64,000 nt of DNA. Source: Dehalogenimonas alkenigignens (GTDB taxonomy: Bacteria > Chloroflexota > Dehalococcoidia > Dehalococcoidales > Dehalococcoidaceae). The position numbers and the translations under genes are program-made. The stretch is from positions 865,684-929,683 of the forward strand of contig NZ_KQ758903.1 of the NCBI RefSeq assembly GCF_001466665.1. The letters are read 5' to 3'. Shown one piece after another: positions 10,149 through 17,961 of this stretch. Below the pieces are notes generated by a model. It saw only the letters and a program-made list of their open reading frames with translations. It made no database searches and had not been told where the DNA came from. Position 1 is the stretch's first letter, and each line of letters opens with the position of its first letter.

Positions 10149-10394
10149 TTACGCCCGGCTCAATTTCTTTTCGAGTTCAGCTCGGGACGGTTCAACCAGA
10201 ACGGCGCCGTCCGGGAAAATGATGGTCGGCACGCTTTTGAAACCTTTGTTGATGCGTTCCACCTCAGCCGCGGCGCCGGCGTCGGCGGCAATATCAACCC
10301 ATTTATAGGTCACGCCCAATTGCTTGAAGACTGATTTGGCGCGCACGCAGTCGGGACACCAGGTTGTGCCGTACATGATGATTTCGTCAGCCAT
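10149..10394 (-). CDS. Glutaredoxin-like protein (mycoredoxin type)
   Basis: 81 residues, a single thioredoxin-fold domain with a CPDC active site at residues 13-16, a TVP-like cis-proline region (SVPTIIF) and a terminal Glu/Lys helix. It probably reduces disulfides or mixed thiols in the cytoplasm. An excellent GGAGG ribosome-binding site precedes the ATG. Unlike the UGA-containing glutaredoxin near 42.0 kb, both Cys codons are standard here. Confidence 0.9.
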   Translation of the reverse strand: MADEIIMYGTTWCPDCVRAKSVFKQLGVTYKWVDIAADAGAAAEVERINKGFKSVPTIIFPDGAVLVEPSRAELEKKLSRA

Positions 10395-10563
10395 TCGGAC
10401 CTCCGTGCTCCGAGCGTTCTTCCGGCAATAATGAGGCAGGGGCCGGCCGGCCTCCGCTCATCGCCGCGAGACGATGTCCGCCCTCCTCCAGGCTTCCACC
10501 ATGGCCGCACCCCTGCCGAGAACAATTCTATGCCGGATAAGGGCGCGGGTCAACGCCGCGGGG

Positions 10564-10818
10564 CTAAAACCTGAAGTGAACGAAGATGCGTCCGAAATTT
10601 TTATCGTCCTTCTCAATCCGGTGGTACTGCTGCTTTATCCCCGGTTGAGCTAAAAACCTGAGAACATGCTTTTTAAGGGCGCCCGAACCCTTGCCCGGGA
10701 TGATCTCGATGAGTTCTATCCTCTTTTTTACCGCATCGGAGATGATCCGGTTCAACTCCGTTTCAATAGCCGCCCCGCGGTTATAGATTTCGTGCAGGTC
10801 AAGCACCAGTTTCGCCAT
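10564..10818 (-). CDS. Small Smr-domain protein
   Basis: 84 residues that make up almost exactly one Smr domain: the N-terminal LDLHE motif and the central IPGKGSGALKKHV loop are diagnostic. Smr domains nick branched DNA or cleave RNA, in MutS2 or as stand-alone proteins involved in ribosome rescue. No MutS part is attached. About 170 bp upstream of the glutaredoxin gene with no recognisable gene between. Confidence 0.85.
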   Translation of the reverse strand: MAKLVLDLHEIYNRGAAIETELNRIISDAVKKRIELIEIIPGKGSGALKKHVLRFLAQPGIKQQYHRIEKDDKNFGRIFVHFRF

Positions 10819-10925
10819 TCGGCACCCCTGTTCGATGCCTCGAATCGCTCACTTCGCTATAATGATGACACAAACGGGCGATATGGTCGAACCTTGCCGT
10901 CAGCGGCAGGTTGAGGGGTGCCGGA

Positions 10926-11189
10926 ATGTGGTATCTGGTAGGCGCTGCGGCGGCTGTACTTACGACTTTTGGGTTTGTGCCTCAGATTCTTAAAATGAGA
11001 CGGACCAGGTCGGTAAAGGATATCAGCCTGCTGACCCTGGTTCAGTTTTCCGTCGGCGTCGCCATATGGGGTATTTACGGCTGGCATTTGAAAGACCCTG
11101 TCATCGTCGCGGCGAACCTCATCAGCCTTCTCATTCTGCTTTCAGCCATAGCTATGTATCTGAAATACCGTCGGGCGACCCTGCGCTGA
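10926..11189 (+). CDS. SemiSWEET-type sugar transporter
   Basis: 87 residues with three hydrophobic helices and a PQ-type motif (FGFVPQILKM) in helix 1, plus a conserved Asn in helix 3 (VAANLIS). SemiSWEETs dimerise to move sugars across the membrane. The ATG at 10926 is preferred over an upstream TTG because GAGGGG lies 7 nt upstream. The frame ends about 70 bp before the selenoprotein candidate. Confidence 0.88.
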   Translation: MWYLVGAAAAVLTTFGFVPQILKMRRTRSVKDISLLTLVQFSVGVAIWGIYGWHLKDPVIVAANLISLLILLSAIAMYLKYRRATLR

Positions 11190-11256
11190 TTAGAGATCGG
11201 TACCGCCTGTCGGCGATTGACCCGAGGGATATAATTAGTAAGGTGTTTGAGAGGGA

Positions 11257-12054
11257 ATGGCTGGGGTGTTGAAATTCGTCCTGTCGTTAGCCGCCGTCGT
11301 CGCTCTCGCCCTCACCGGCGCGGGCTGCGGCCCGGCGGAAACTCCCGCCACCGAGTCTCCGTTTACCGCGTCGGCTTCGCAGCCTCCATCGGCATCGACA
11401 ACGACCAGCCTGCCGCCGCCGGCTACCGCGGCGGCCCAAACCAGAGTTGTGCTGGCCGAGATGTTCACCGGGGACTGGTGAGGCTACTGTCCGTTCGCGT
11501 CGCGAGCGATCGAAAAACACGCCGCCGAGCTTGGGCCGGGAAAACTCCTGGTGCTGCAGTACCATTCGGGGGACAAATACGCCACCCCGGCCACCGAAGC
11601 TAAAGCCGCCGAATACGGCGTGAGGGGCTTCCCGTCAATCTATTTCGATGGCGGTAATCCAGTCATCGGCGCCGGCAGCGAACTCTCCGCCTACAACGCC
11701 CAGACATCCAAAATCGCCGCCGCGCTGGCTAAACCGCCGGCGGTCGCCCTGAGCGCTACCGTCAGTTTTTCCGGGGGCATTACCGTGACAGCTGCCGCAA
11801 CCAACACTGGGTCAAGTACTGTTTCCGGCTTGAAGCTATATGTCGTCATCTATGAGGATCTGGGCACCGCAGAACACCACTACACGGTGCGCGACGTTCT
11901 TTCTCCGGTCGCTATCGTGAGCCTGGCTTCCGGCGCCGTTCAACAATTTTCAGTCAAATCTAGCTACGGCGGCAGCCAGAGTAATCTGCAGGCCGTTGTT
12001 TTCATCAAATCCGCTTCCGGTGAAGTGCTGCAGGTGGCTCTGGCCGGCAAATAA
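11257..12054 (+). CDS. Thioredoxin-like lipoprotein with in-frame UGA (predicted selenocysteine, Sec75)
   Basis: Read through the TGA at 11479-11481, this is one 265-residue protein. It has a signal peptide with lipobox (LTGAGC), a Ser/Thr/Pro/Ala linker, a thioredoxin-like domain with the active site TGDW-U-GYCP, a cis-Pro loop (GFPSIYF), and an Ig-like beta domain. Family members normally have C-x-x-C in this position, so the UGA replaces the first redox Cys exactly. Frame and protein similarity continue on both sides. A stem-loop with a G-first apical loop starts 10 nt after the UGA. A simple reading would call a 74-residue truncated lipoprotein plus a separate downstream gene. Start choice is uncertain: GTG at 11266 has better spacing from GAGGG. 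Likely role: extracytoplasmic thiol/disulfide exchange. Confidence 0.8.
11479..11508 (+). promoter_or_regulatory. Candidate bacterial SECIS after UGA75
   Basis: After the UGA at 11479-11481, CGTTCGC (11492-11498) pairs with GCGAGCG (11502-11508) across a three-base loop GTC. The apical loop begins 17 nt after the UGA and has G in first position, which fits the bSECIS model used for selenoprotein mRNAs (loop 16-37 nt downstream, G among the first two loop bases). Pairing was judged by eye. Confidence 0.6.
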
Positions 12055-12072
12055 CCGCTCGTTAGAGATGAA

Positions 12073-12186
12073 TCACTTTTTCTTTGGGGCGGGCGCTGCG
12101 GCGGCTTCTTTTTTCGCGGGCGCCGGTTTGGCGGCCGGCTTATCGGCGTACAGTTCCGGATGGTGTGTCCGACAGGTTTTGCACAT
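12073..12186 (-). CDS. 37-residue CxxC protein with Ala/Pro/Lys tail
   Basis: A small gene with a near-perfect AAGGAGG ribosome-binding site 9 nt before the ATG. The protein starts with MCKTCRTHHPELY, a CxxC motif followed by His-His, and continues in a tail of Ala, Pro and Lys like that of small nucleic-acid-binding or histone-like proteins. Role unknown; metal binding by the Cys/His cluster is plausible. It converges on the selenoprotein candidate and lies downstream of the ATP-grasp gene. Confidence 0.7.
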   Translation of the reverse strand: MCKTCRTHHPELYADKPAAKPAPAKKEAAAAPAPKKK

Positions 12187-12251
12187 AATTAGCGCCTCCT
12201 TGCGGTATTGATTATACCCCTCGAGCGGTTATCCCCCAATCATCGGGGTTT

Positions 12252-13334
12252 TCAAACCGGTTTGATATCGCATTTTTCGATCAGTGCGGAAAGCGCCCGG
12301 CGCGCCTGCGCCCGCTCCGCCCGTGCCTTTTGAAGGCTTTCCAGGAAAGGCGTCGGCTCATTCCGCCGCCAGGCTGCCTCGACGATGCGGTCAATCAGGC
12401 TGGCAAATCCCAGTCCGGACTGCAAAGCCGCCAGGGCAAAAGCGCTGGTGCGTTCCAGATACGGATTGGCGTTGACTTCCACCACCACCGGCGTCCCGGT
12501 GGCAGGCAGCCGGATATCGACTCGGGCGTAATCACGCACTTTTAAGGCGAAGGCTGCCTCGCGGCCGGCGGCGATGATGCGGGCCCGGGTTTCCGGCGCC
12601 AGATCGGTGGCCACCTGGACGTTGATGAACTGGTGATCCGGGTCGGAGTCGTCTTTCAGGGCTCGGCTGAAGACGCGGGGCGTCCCGGGCGGCAGGCTGG
12701 AAAAATCCAGTTCCATCAGCGGGAGGGCTTCGGGAGGGTCGTTGCCCAGGACGCCGACGTAAAATTCCCGGCCTTCGACATATTCCTCCACCAGAGCCTG
12801 TTCCTTCAGTTGGCTGTGGATGAAATCAATCCGCTCTACCAGCTTTGGATACTCGGTGACCAGCGACGCTTCCCCGATACCTAGCGAAGTATCGCCCCTG
12901 AGAGGTTTAACGAACAGCGGGAAGTGCATTTTCCCGGCGAACTCGATGTCGTGCCGATCGAAAACCGCGTAGTTGGGATAGGGCACGTCGTGAAACTGGA
13001 GCAGTTTTTTGGTCAACACTTTATCCTGGCGCGCCGCCATGCCCTGGGGCCCGGTGCCGGTAAAGGGCTGTCCCAGCATCTCAAGCACCGCTGTGACATT
13101 CATTTCAAAGTTGTCGTTGTCGGCAAAGCGCTCGCAAAGGTTGAACACCAGGTCCGGGCGGTATTCGTCCAGCTTGTCCAGCAGCTCCCGCAGGTCGTCG
13201 CACAGGCCGATGGCCGAGACCTCGTGCCCGGACCCGCGCAGGGCTTCGGTGACCTGATCAACCACCTCGTCATGGGTGGTTGCCTCCGGGCCGCGTTCTT
13301 CCCAGAACAGGACGCTGATTTTCAGCTTATCCAT
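12252..13334 (-). CDS. ATP-grasp ligase, D-Ala-D-Ala ligase-like
   Basis: About 360 residues from the ATG at 13334 (AGGAGA upstream). An N-terminal pre-ATP-grasp domain is followed by the ATP-grasp fold: PLFVKPLRGDTSLGI, LVEEYVEGREFYVGVLG, and the metal-binding VVVEVNANPYLE. It resembles D-alanine-D-alanine ligases, but the family also includes other amino-acid and peptide ligases, so the substrate is open. It overlaps the upstream metallopeptidase gene by 8 nt, suggesting coupled expression and perhaps a peptide-modifying pair. Confidence 0.85.
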   Translation of the reverse strand: MDKLKISVLFWEERGPEATTHDEVVDQVTEALRGSGHEVSAIGLCDDLRELLDKLDEYRPDLVFNLCERFADNDNFEMNVTAVLEMLGQPFTGTGPQGMAARQDKVLTKKLLQFHDVPYPNYAVFDRHDIEFAGKMHFPLFVKPLRGDTSLGIGEASLVTEYPKLVERIDFIHSQLKEQALVEEYVEGREFYVGVLGNDPPEALPLMELDFSSLPPGTPRVFSRALKDDSDPDHQFINVQVATDLAPETRARIIAAGREAAFALKVRDYARVDIRLPATGTPVVVEVNANPYLERTSAFALAALQSGLGFASLIDRIVEAAWRRNEPTPFLESLQKARAERAQARRALSALIEKCDIKPV

Positions 13335-14343
13335 GCCTGTCTCTCCTGCCGCTTTTTTCAACGAACCGGCCCCGACTGGTGAAATTCATCGCCAGGGCTG
13401 CCGTCATGACAGCGAAACCGCTCATCCGCTCTTCGATACGGCTTTGATCCATCTGGAGGTTAAGCCGCTGGCAGCGGGCGGTCAGATCGGCCAGCAGGCC
13501 GGCGGCGACATGCCGTTCCAGGCCGGTCCAGCGGTTGATTTCAAGCACCAGATTACCGCGCCTGGCTTCGACCGCTTCCGATGCCGCAATCCCGCGCCCG
13601 TCAGGGAAAGCCCGGCGCAGGTCTTCGTCAAGAATCCGGTGTGTCGCCACCGGCGCGTGCCGGTGTTCGCCGCAGCTGCGGTACCACGAATCGAGAGTCA
13701 TGGTGAGTTCGCCGACCGGGGTGTCGAGCCCGCCGGCTGGCGACTGTACCGGTCGCCGGCCGTAAATCCGCGCCGCCCGTTCGGCGTATTCCAGCTTTTT
13801 AAGCGCCGGGGTGCCGGAATAAACCTCGCGCCAGGCCGCGCCTGGGGTCAGCCACACGGCGAAAGTCTCGGCAAAGTCATCGTCAGGATGCTTTTGGGCG
13901 TACCAGCCCGGGATATGCCGGACAAAAGCCGGGCTGAAAGGGACTACCGGGTAAACTTCGCGGTAAGGCTCGCCGTAATCGCCGAAAAGCCTCTGCCAGA
14001 GGCGGTACCGGTACAGCCGGTGGGCGTAGTTGAAGGCATGCCCGGCCTCGTGGCGGAGGTACATCATTATTTCTTCGTCGGTTTCGGCCTCGATGCCGGT
14101 CATGCTGCCTTCCAGCCGGCACAACTCGCTACTGGCCAGGTAAAAAGGGATGCCGATAACCGGCATCCCGGCGGGGCATCCCCATTCATCGGAAAAATAA
14201 GCCTCCGGTTGGAACCCGGTAAGGCCTGCTGCCTGGAGTTCGGCATGCAGCCGGCCCAGCAAGGGTTCCAGCCGGCTGCCGCGGATTTCCAGCCCGAGGT
14301 CGGCGATGCGGCGGGAAAGCAGTGTCTGGTCAGCCCCGGTCAC
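13327..14343 (-). CDS. Putative zinc-binding metallopeptidase
   Basis: 338 residues with HEAGH at residues 98-102 inside YLRHEAGHAFNY, and a downstream FAETFAVWLTPG that may supply the third zinc ligand. This matches a family annotated as putative zinc-binding metallopeptidases; no signal peptide is seen, so it is probably cytoplasmic. Eight-nucleotide overlap with the ATP-grasp ligase gene suggests a shared transcript and pathway. Confidence 0.85.
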   Translation of the reverse strand: MTGADQTLLSRRIADLGLEIRGSRLEPLLGRLHAELQAAGLTGFQPEAYFSDEWGCPAGMPVIGIPFYLASSELCRLEGSMTGIEAETDEEIMMYLRHEAGHAFNYAHRLYRYRLWQRLFGDYGEPYREVYPVVPFSPAFVRHIPGWYAQKHPDDDFAETFAVWLTPGAAWREVYSGTPALKKLEYAERAARIYGRRPVQSPAGGLDTPVGELTMTLDSWYRSCGEHRHAPVATHRILDEDLRRAFPDGRGIAASEAVEARRGNLVLEINRWTGLERHVAAGLLADLTARCQRLNLQMDQSRIEERMSGFAVMTAALAMNFTSRGRFVEKSGRRDRHG

Positions 14344-14422
14344 GTTTTACCTCAAAACGAGGATACTAACAATGTAACCTATCGCTTAACTTGGGGCAAA
14401 TCTTATTCGGGCCCGAAGAGGA

Positions 14423-14836
14423 TCAGGGCACGGTGACTTCGACGGTCTGGGTCCAGTCACCGCCCTTCCATTTGAGGGGGAAAGTCAGGCGCAGTACCTG
14501 GGTTTTATCCTTGTTCAGGTTGGTTATCATCTCGTTGGTTTGAGTTACCCCGCCCTGGGTGAGGCTGGCGGTCACCACGACGGTGCCGTCGGTGCCGCGG
14601 TTATCGATAGTGATCTCCAGGATGGCGAAATAGTGGTCGCCCATGCCCGAAGTCGTCGCTTCAACCGATTTAACCACCGGTTTGGGTTTGGCTGCGGTCA
14701 CCGGCGGCGTGGTTGAAGGCGATGAGGTTTCATCGGATTTGAAGGGGTTGCTCAGGCTGTCGCATCCGGAGGTGAAAAGAAGGATGAAGATGATGAGAGA
14801 GGCAAATACCGTCCCGGCCAGCCGCTTCCGAATCAC
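14423..14836 (-). CDS. Hypothetical lipoprotein with beta-rich domain
   Basis: 137 residues with a signal peptide and lipobox (LFTSGC), a short Ser/Thr/Pro linker, and a C-terminal domain with alternating strands (HYFAILEITIDNRGTDG, KTQVLRLTFPLKW) resembling a FxLYD-like or Ig-like fold. Predicted to be membrane-anchored outside the cell. No specific function can be assigned. Confidence 0.75.
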   Translation of the reverse strand: MIRKRLAGTVFASLIIFILLFTSGCDSLSNPFKSDETSSPSTTPPVTAAKPKPVVKSVEATTSGMGDHYFAILEITIDNRGTDGTVVVTASLTQGGVTQTNEMITNLNKDKTQVLRLTFPLKWKGGDWTQTVEVTVP

Positions 14837-14853
14837 GGCAGCATACTAATACT

Positions 14854-15273
14854 TTACTGGTTGCCAGTCAAATGGCGCCGCTTGCGGTTCCGGAAGAGCA
14901 GCACCGCCACCGCCGCCAGCAGCAGGTTGAGTCCGGCAAAGCCGACAATGACCCACTCATCGCCCCTCTGGCCGGTCATCCGGTCGAGCGAATCATTGAT
15001 CGCCTGAATAAGAGATTCAGCCTGATCGTAGTCGCCGGCCGCCCAGGCCTCTTCAGCGGCGGACAGATCATTTCTGTTTCTGTCCAGCACCAGCAGCGGC
15101 CCGAGACAGCCGAGGTTGGCGGGATCTTCGTAGTGCCGCGCCGTTTCTTCTATCCGGGCAGCCGTTCGGTCGAGTTGATCTCGAAGCGCCGCCCGCTGAT
15201 CGGAACAGGCCGCCGGAAAGGCCAGTAACAGCGTGAGCACGGTTGCTGAGATTATCCAGGCGGCTGGCTTCAT
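14854..15273 (-). CDS. Hypothetical lipoprotein with C-terminal membrane segment
   Basis: About 139 residues from the ATG at 15273: signal peptide and lipobox (LAFPAAC), a helical extracytoplasmic stretch rich in charged residues (RTAARIEETARHY and LSAAEEAWAAGDYDQAESLIQ), then a membrane segment and an Arg/Lys-rich tail. The frame is open further upstream to an ATG at 15333, but only this start gives a clean signal peptide. Not recognised. Confidence 0.6.
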   Translation of the reverse strand: MKPAAWIISATVLTLLLAFPAACSDQRAALRDQLDRTAARIEETARHYEDPANLGCLGPLLVLDRNRNDLSAAEEAWAAGDYDQAESLIQAINDSLDRMTGQRGDEWVIVGFAGLNLLLAAVAVLLFRNRKRRHLTGNQ

Positions 15274-15455
15274 GAAGCGTTGTTTGATCAAATCGATCTT
15301 GATTTCCTGTTTTTGAAACACGTCATTATACATGGCGGTAGGTTCTCTCGGCCAGGCCGAACCTCCAGGGCGGCAAATTGAAATGATACCGGCAGACATT
15401 CAGACATAAATCGTCGGATTGGGCGTTATAGTGGTGATAAAAAAGAGTGAGGCTA

Positions 15456-15484
15456 TTGTCCGGCCGGCAGCCGGAGATTATAAT
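15456..15484 (+). promoter_or_regulatory. Putative sigma-70-type promoter
   Basis: TTGTCC (15456-15461) and TATAAT (15479-15484) are separated by exactly 17 bp, and a gene with a GGAGGT ribosome-binding site starts at 15512. This is among the best promoter matches in the window. Confidence 0.65.
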
Positions 15485-15511
15485 GAAACCATAGCTTGAT
15501 GGAGGTATCAA

Positions 15512-15790
15512 ATGTGCTGCCCCGCCGTAATTGCCTTGCTCATCGGTCCCAGGGCCGCTATCCTCATCTGGTGGCTGCTTGATCAGGCGCGCTGGCAAGC
15601 CGCTTTCGACACTTTCCTGATCCCGCTGTTAGGCTTCTTCCTGCTGCCCTGGACCACGTTGGCTTACGTGCTGGTTTTCCGCGGCGGGGTGGAAGGCTTT
15701 GATTTCATCTGGCTGATCGTCGCCGTGCTGGTGGACCTGGGCGCTTACAGCGGCGGCTACCGGAGCCGGCAGAAGATGGGCAACGGCTAA
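15512..15790 (+). CDS. Small membrane protein, three hydrophobic segments
   Basis: 92 residues: MCCPAVIALLIGPRAAILIWWLL, FLIPLLGFFLLPWTTLAYVLVF in part, and a third segment FIWLIVAVLVDLGAYSGG, followed by a short basic tail. The N-terminal Cys-Cys and the Pro-Trp in helix 2 are notable. It has its own promoter and GGAGGT site. The family is seen as a short uncharacterised membrane protein; function unknown. Confidence 0.75.
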   Translation: MCCPAVIALLIGPRAAILIWWLLDQARWQAAFDTFLIPLLGFFLLPWTTLAYVLVFRGGVEGFDFIWLIVAVLVDLGAYSGGYRSRQKMGNG

Positions 15791-15834
15791 TCCTGCCGGG
15801 GCGGACTAAGGTTTGCCCTCACTGAAAATCCGGA

Positions 15835-16188
15835 TTACTTCAGGTCTTGTTTCAGATAATTTGCCAGTGAGGTTATTTGCTCATCGCTCAGGTTAAGCCT
15901 GGAGCGGTGGTATTTGATCAGATTGGTCAGCTCTTCCAGGGTGCGGCCGGCGCTGGCTTCGGAGTCGCGGTTGACCGGATTTCCTTTATTGGTGCCTTCG
16001 CCGTTGGCTCCGTGACATTCGGCGCAGGACGCCAAATATAACTGAGCCCCCATTAACACGGCGGAAGTTGACGGTGCCGGGTTGTTTCCGATCGATGCCG
16101 CCGTCTTGCCGCAGCCGGCGGCGGTCAGCGTCAAAATCAGCAGAGTGGATAATAAAAGAAGAGCGGCGTTACGGTTCGGCAACCTCAT
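15835..16188 (-). CDS. c-type cytochrome lipoprotein
   Basis: 117 residues: lipobox (LTAAGC), then one heme-binding CAECH motif in YLASCAECHGANGEG, and an axial-ligand region near the C-terminus with helices typical of small mono-heme cytochromes (LEELTNLI, ITSLANYL). Predicted to sit on the outer membrane face and shuttle electrons. A close paralogue lies immediately upstream, so the pair probably arose by duplication. Confidence 0.88.
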   Translation of the reverse strand: MRLPNRNAALLLLSTLLILTLTAAGCGKTAASIGNNPAPSTSAVLMGAQLYLASCAECHGANGEGTNKGNPVNRDSEASAGRTLEELTNLIKYHRSRLNLSDEQITSLANYLKQDLK

Positions 16189-16218
16189 CTGTCAGCTTCC
16201 TCAGTAAGTGGATAAAAA

Positions 16219-16605
16219 TTAACGAAAGTAATTTATCATAATTTTCGGCGCCGCTGCAAACGCCAAAAACCGCATCGCCTGGTGGTCTCTTAGAAAGCTG
16301 GCCAGGGCGGCGGCCTGCTGCGGTGACAACCCGAGGGCGGCCCGGTGAAACTGAACCAGGGAAATCAACTGCTCTTCAGTCCGGTTTAAGATTGCCGGGC
16401 TGTCCGGGGTGATGCGGCTGCCGCGGTCCGTTCCTTCCGCGTTAGCGCCGTGGCACTCGGCGCAGTAGGCGGCGAAAAGGACTGCGCCGTCGAGCGAGGT
16501 CGGGTTCGGGGTGGTTGGGGTCGGCTCCTGAGCGGGGCCGCAGGAAGCTGCGGTCAGAAACGTGGTTAAGATAGTCGCGGCCAGAAGGAGACTTCTAGTT
16601 TTCAT
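16219..16605 (-). CDS. c-type cytochrome lipoprotein (paralogue)
   Basis: 128 residues from the ATG at 16605, which overlaps the nitroreductase stop as ATGA. Signal peptide with lipobox (LTAASC), CAECH heme motif in YCAECHGANAEG, and the same helix pattern as its neighbour. The C-terminal extension (MRFLAFAAAPKIMINYFR) is unusual and may be a frame drift at the end of the gene. Coupling to a nitroreductase suggests a redox role. Confidence 0.85.
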   Translation of the reverse strand: MKTRSLLLAATILTTFLTAASCGPAQEPTPTTPNPTSLDGAVLFAAYCAECHGANAEGTDRGSRITPDSPAILNRTEEQLISLVQFHRAALGLSPQQAAALASFLRDHQAMRFLAFAAAPKIMINYFR

Positions 16606-17381
16606 TTCCAGTTTTCCAGCATTTTCCCAACCGAACGGTTCAGTTCCATCGAGAAACCGGCGGCAAACTTGCGGCAATATATCTCCTGGCCGGCGTTTTC
16701 GTATTGAACTGCCCTTGCGGTGCTGCGGAATGTATTCTCCAGGTCCCCAAAGCAATGGTCCATTGCCGCAGCATCAAGCGGGCGGTATCTGTCTTTATGG
16801 ACGATACTCTCTCCGGGGAAACGGCTGGTCAATTTTCTCTTCGCCGCCGCCGCTGTCGGGTAGCCGAAGCATAACAGGGTGACCGGCAGGGTGTACGGCG
16901 GCAAGTCGAACATTTCCCGGTGCGTCTCGTACTGCTCCAGTATGTCGCCGATATAACATGAACCTATCCCCAGGGATTCGGCGGCGATGACCGCCGTCTG
17001 GGCCGAAATGAGCGCGTCGCAGCAGGCCAGCATCAGGTCGCCGGTTTGAGGCCTGCGGTTGGGCAACCCGGATGCCTCGGCCCGTCCGGGAGCGCCGCAT
17101 TTGATGAAGTAGTCCCACCACCGCTGTAGATCCGCCAGGAACAACAGCACGTACGGCGCTCTGGCGATGAACGGCTGGTGGTCGCAGCTGACCGCAAGGC
17201 GGTCTTTGAGGGACTGGTCCTCCACCTCGATGATGGAATATAGCATCAGATTGCCGGCCGTGGGCGCTCTGAAAGCCGCGGCCAGGATGGCGTCTTTATC
17301 GGCACGGGTAACCGGTTTCGGGCTGTAGGCGCGCACCGAGCGGCGGTTGTGGATGAGTTTAAGCGTCTCGTTCATCGGCAT
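16602..17381 (-). CDS. Nitroreductase-family FMN protein
   Basis: 259 residues. The N-terminal HNRRSVRAYSPKPV and AFRAPTAGNLMLYSI are FMN-binding motifs of the nitroreductase fold, and AAESLGIGSCYIGDI matches the conserved central loop. It probably reduces nitro, quinone or related substrates with NAD(P)H. The ~70-residue C-terminal part beyond the core is longer than in minimal family members. The stop overlaps the start of the downstream cytochrome gene. Confidence 0.88.
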   Translation of the reverse strand: MPMNETLKLIHNRRSVRAYSPKPVTRADKDAILAAAFRAPTAGNLMLYSIIEVEDQSLKDRLAVSCDHQPFIARAPYVLLFLADLQRWWDYFIKCGAPGRAEASGLPNRRPQTGDLMLACCDALISAQTAVIAAESLGIGSCYIGDILEQYETHREMFDLPPYTLPVTLLCFGYPTAAAAKRKLTSRFPGESIVHKDRYRPLDAAAMDHCFGDLENTFRSTARAVQYENAGQEIYCRKFAAGFSMELNRSVGKMLENWK

Positions 17382-17465
17382 CTGCCTCGTCAGGTTTTCA
17401 TTGAGTTCAAGGTTGTCTATTGGTAGAATACCCCCTGATTTGGTTTAAAACAAGAAAGTTGGAAT

Positions 17466-17717
17466 ATGTCGGACAACCTGGAAAGCCTGCAGCAAGCCCT
17501 GGTTCTCTGGACGAACATCGCGCATAAACTCTGGGAAGCCAGATCGGCACTGCTGCCCCGCAACCCGGATCATTCCCCCGGCGCCCCTGGCGATTCGCCG
17601 GTTTTTTCCAAAGAGATCCTCGGCCTCTACGACGGCCTGGACAGTTTGTACATGGAAGCCGAGCAGAAGAAACGTCAGATCTTAGAGCGCATCGCCCGGA
17701 TTTCACCTCCGGTTTAG
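17466..17717 (+). CDS. Hypothetical 83-residue helical protein
   Basis: Begins MSDNLESLQQALVLWTNIAH and is mostly helical with a Pro-rich middle and a final coiled-coil-like stretch (MEAEQKKRQILERI). Only a weak GTTGGA-like site precedes the ATG. Codon use matches the neighbours. I do not recognise it; the resemblance to flagellar or pilus chaperones is too weak to use. Confidence 0.6.
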   Translation: MSDNLESLQQALVLWTNIAHKLWEARSALLPRNPDHSPGAPGDSPVFSKEILGLYDGLDSLYMEAEQKKRQILERIARISPPV

Positions 17718-17787
17718 AAGCTTTCCTCAAGTCAGTTTCGCAGGTTCCTGCCCTGCGGCGAAGCGTGAAAAATATACCTCTAACCTA

Positions 17788-17817
17788 TTGACTTCAATAA
17801 TATAGCAGCCTTACACT
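17788..17817 (+). promoter_or_regulatory. Putative promoter of the secreted metalloprotease
   Basis: TTGACT (17788-17793), 18 bp spacer, TACACT (17812-17817). A transcript would start near 17824 and have a leader of about 140 nt before the ATG at 17962. Confidence 0.45.
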
Positions 17818-17849
17818 AATCCCATAACTCTTTATCATCAAACAGGATG

Positions 17850-17936
17850 GCTGTGACCTGCCGTCTGTAACTGGTCACCTGGACTGGCAGCTAGCTAATG
17901 GTGAAACCGGCCTGGAAAGCGGCCGGTTTTGTTTTT
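17850..17936 (+). promoter_or_regulatory. Structured leader with terminator-like hairpin
   Basis: GTGACC (17853-17858) can pair with GGTCAC (17873-17878), and the overlapping CTGCC (17858-17862) with GGCAG (17886-17890), so the two stems compete or cross. A strong hairpin AAACCGGCC / GGCCGGTTT (17904-17912 with 17921-17929) follows and ends in TGTTTTT. This is the layout of an attenuator ahead of the protease gene. No known riboswitch class was recognised. Confidence 0.45.
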
Positions 17937-17961
17937 ACATGTAAAAGGAGGAGGGAAAACC

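Noticed and set aside
13276-14436. A 386-residue open frame on the plus strand
   Set aside because: It is antisense to the ATP-grasp and metallopeptidase genes, both of which have recognisable motifs. GC-rich DNA gives such long antisense frames.
17850-17936. Known riboswitch class (c-di-GMP, cobalamin or other) in the protease leader
   Set aside because: None of the conserved cores that I know are present, so it is listed only as an unclassified structured leader.
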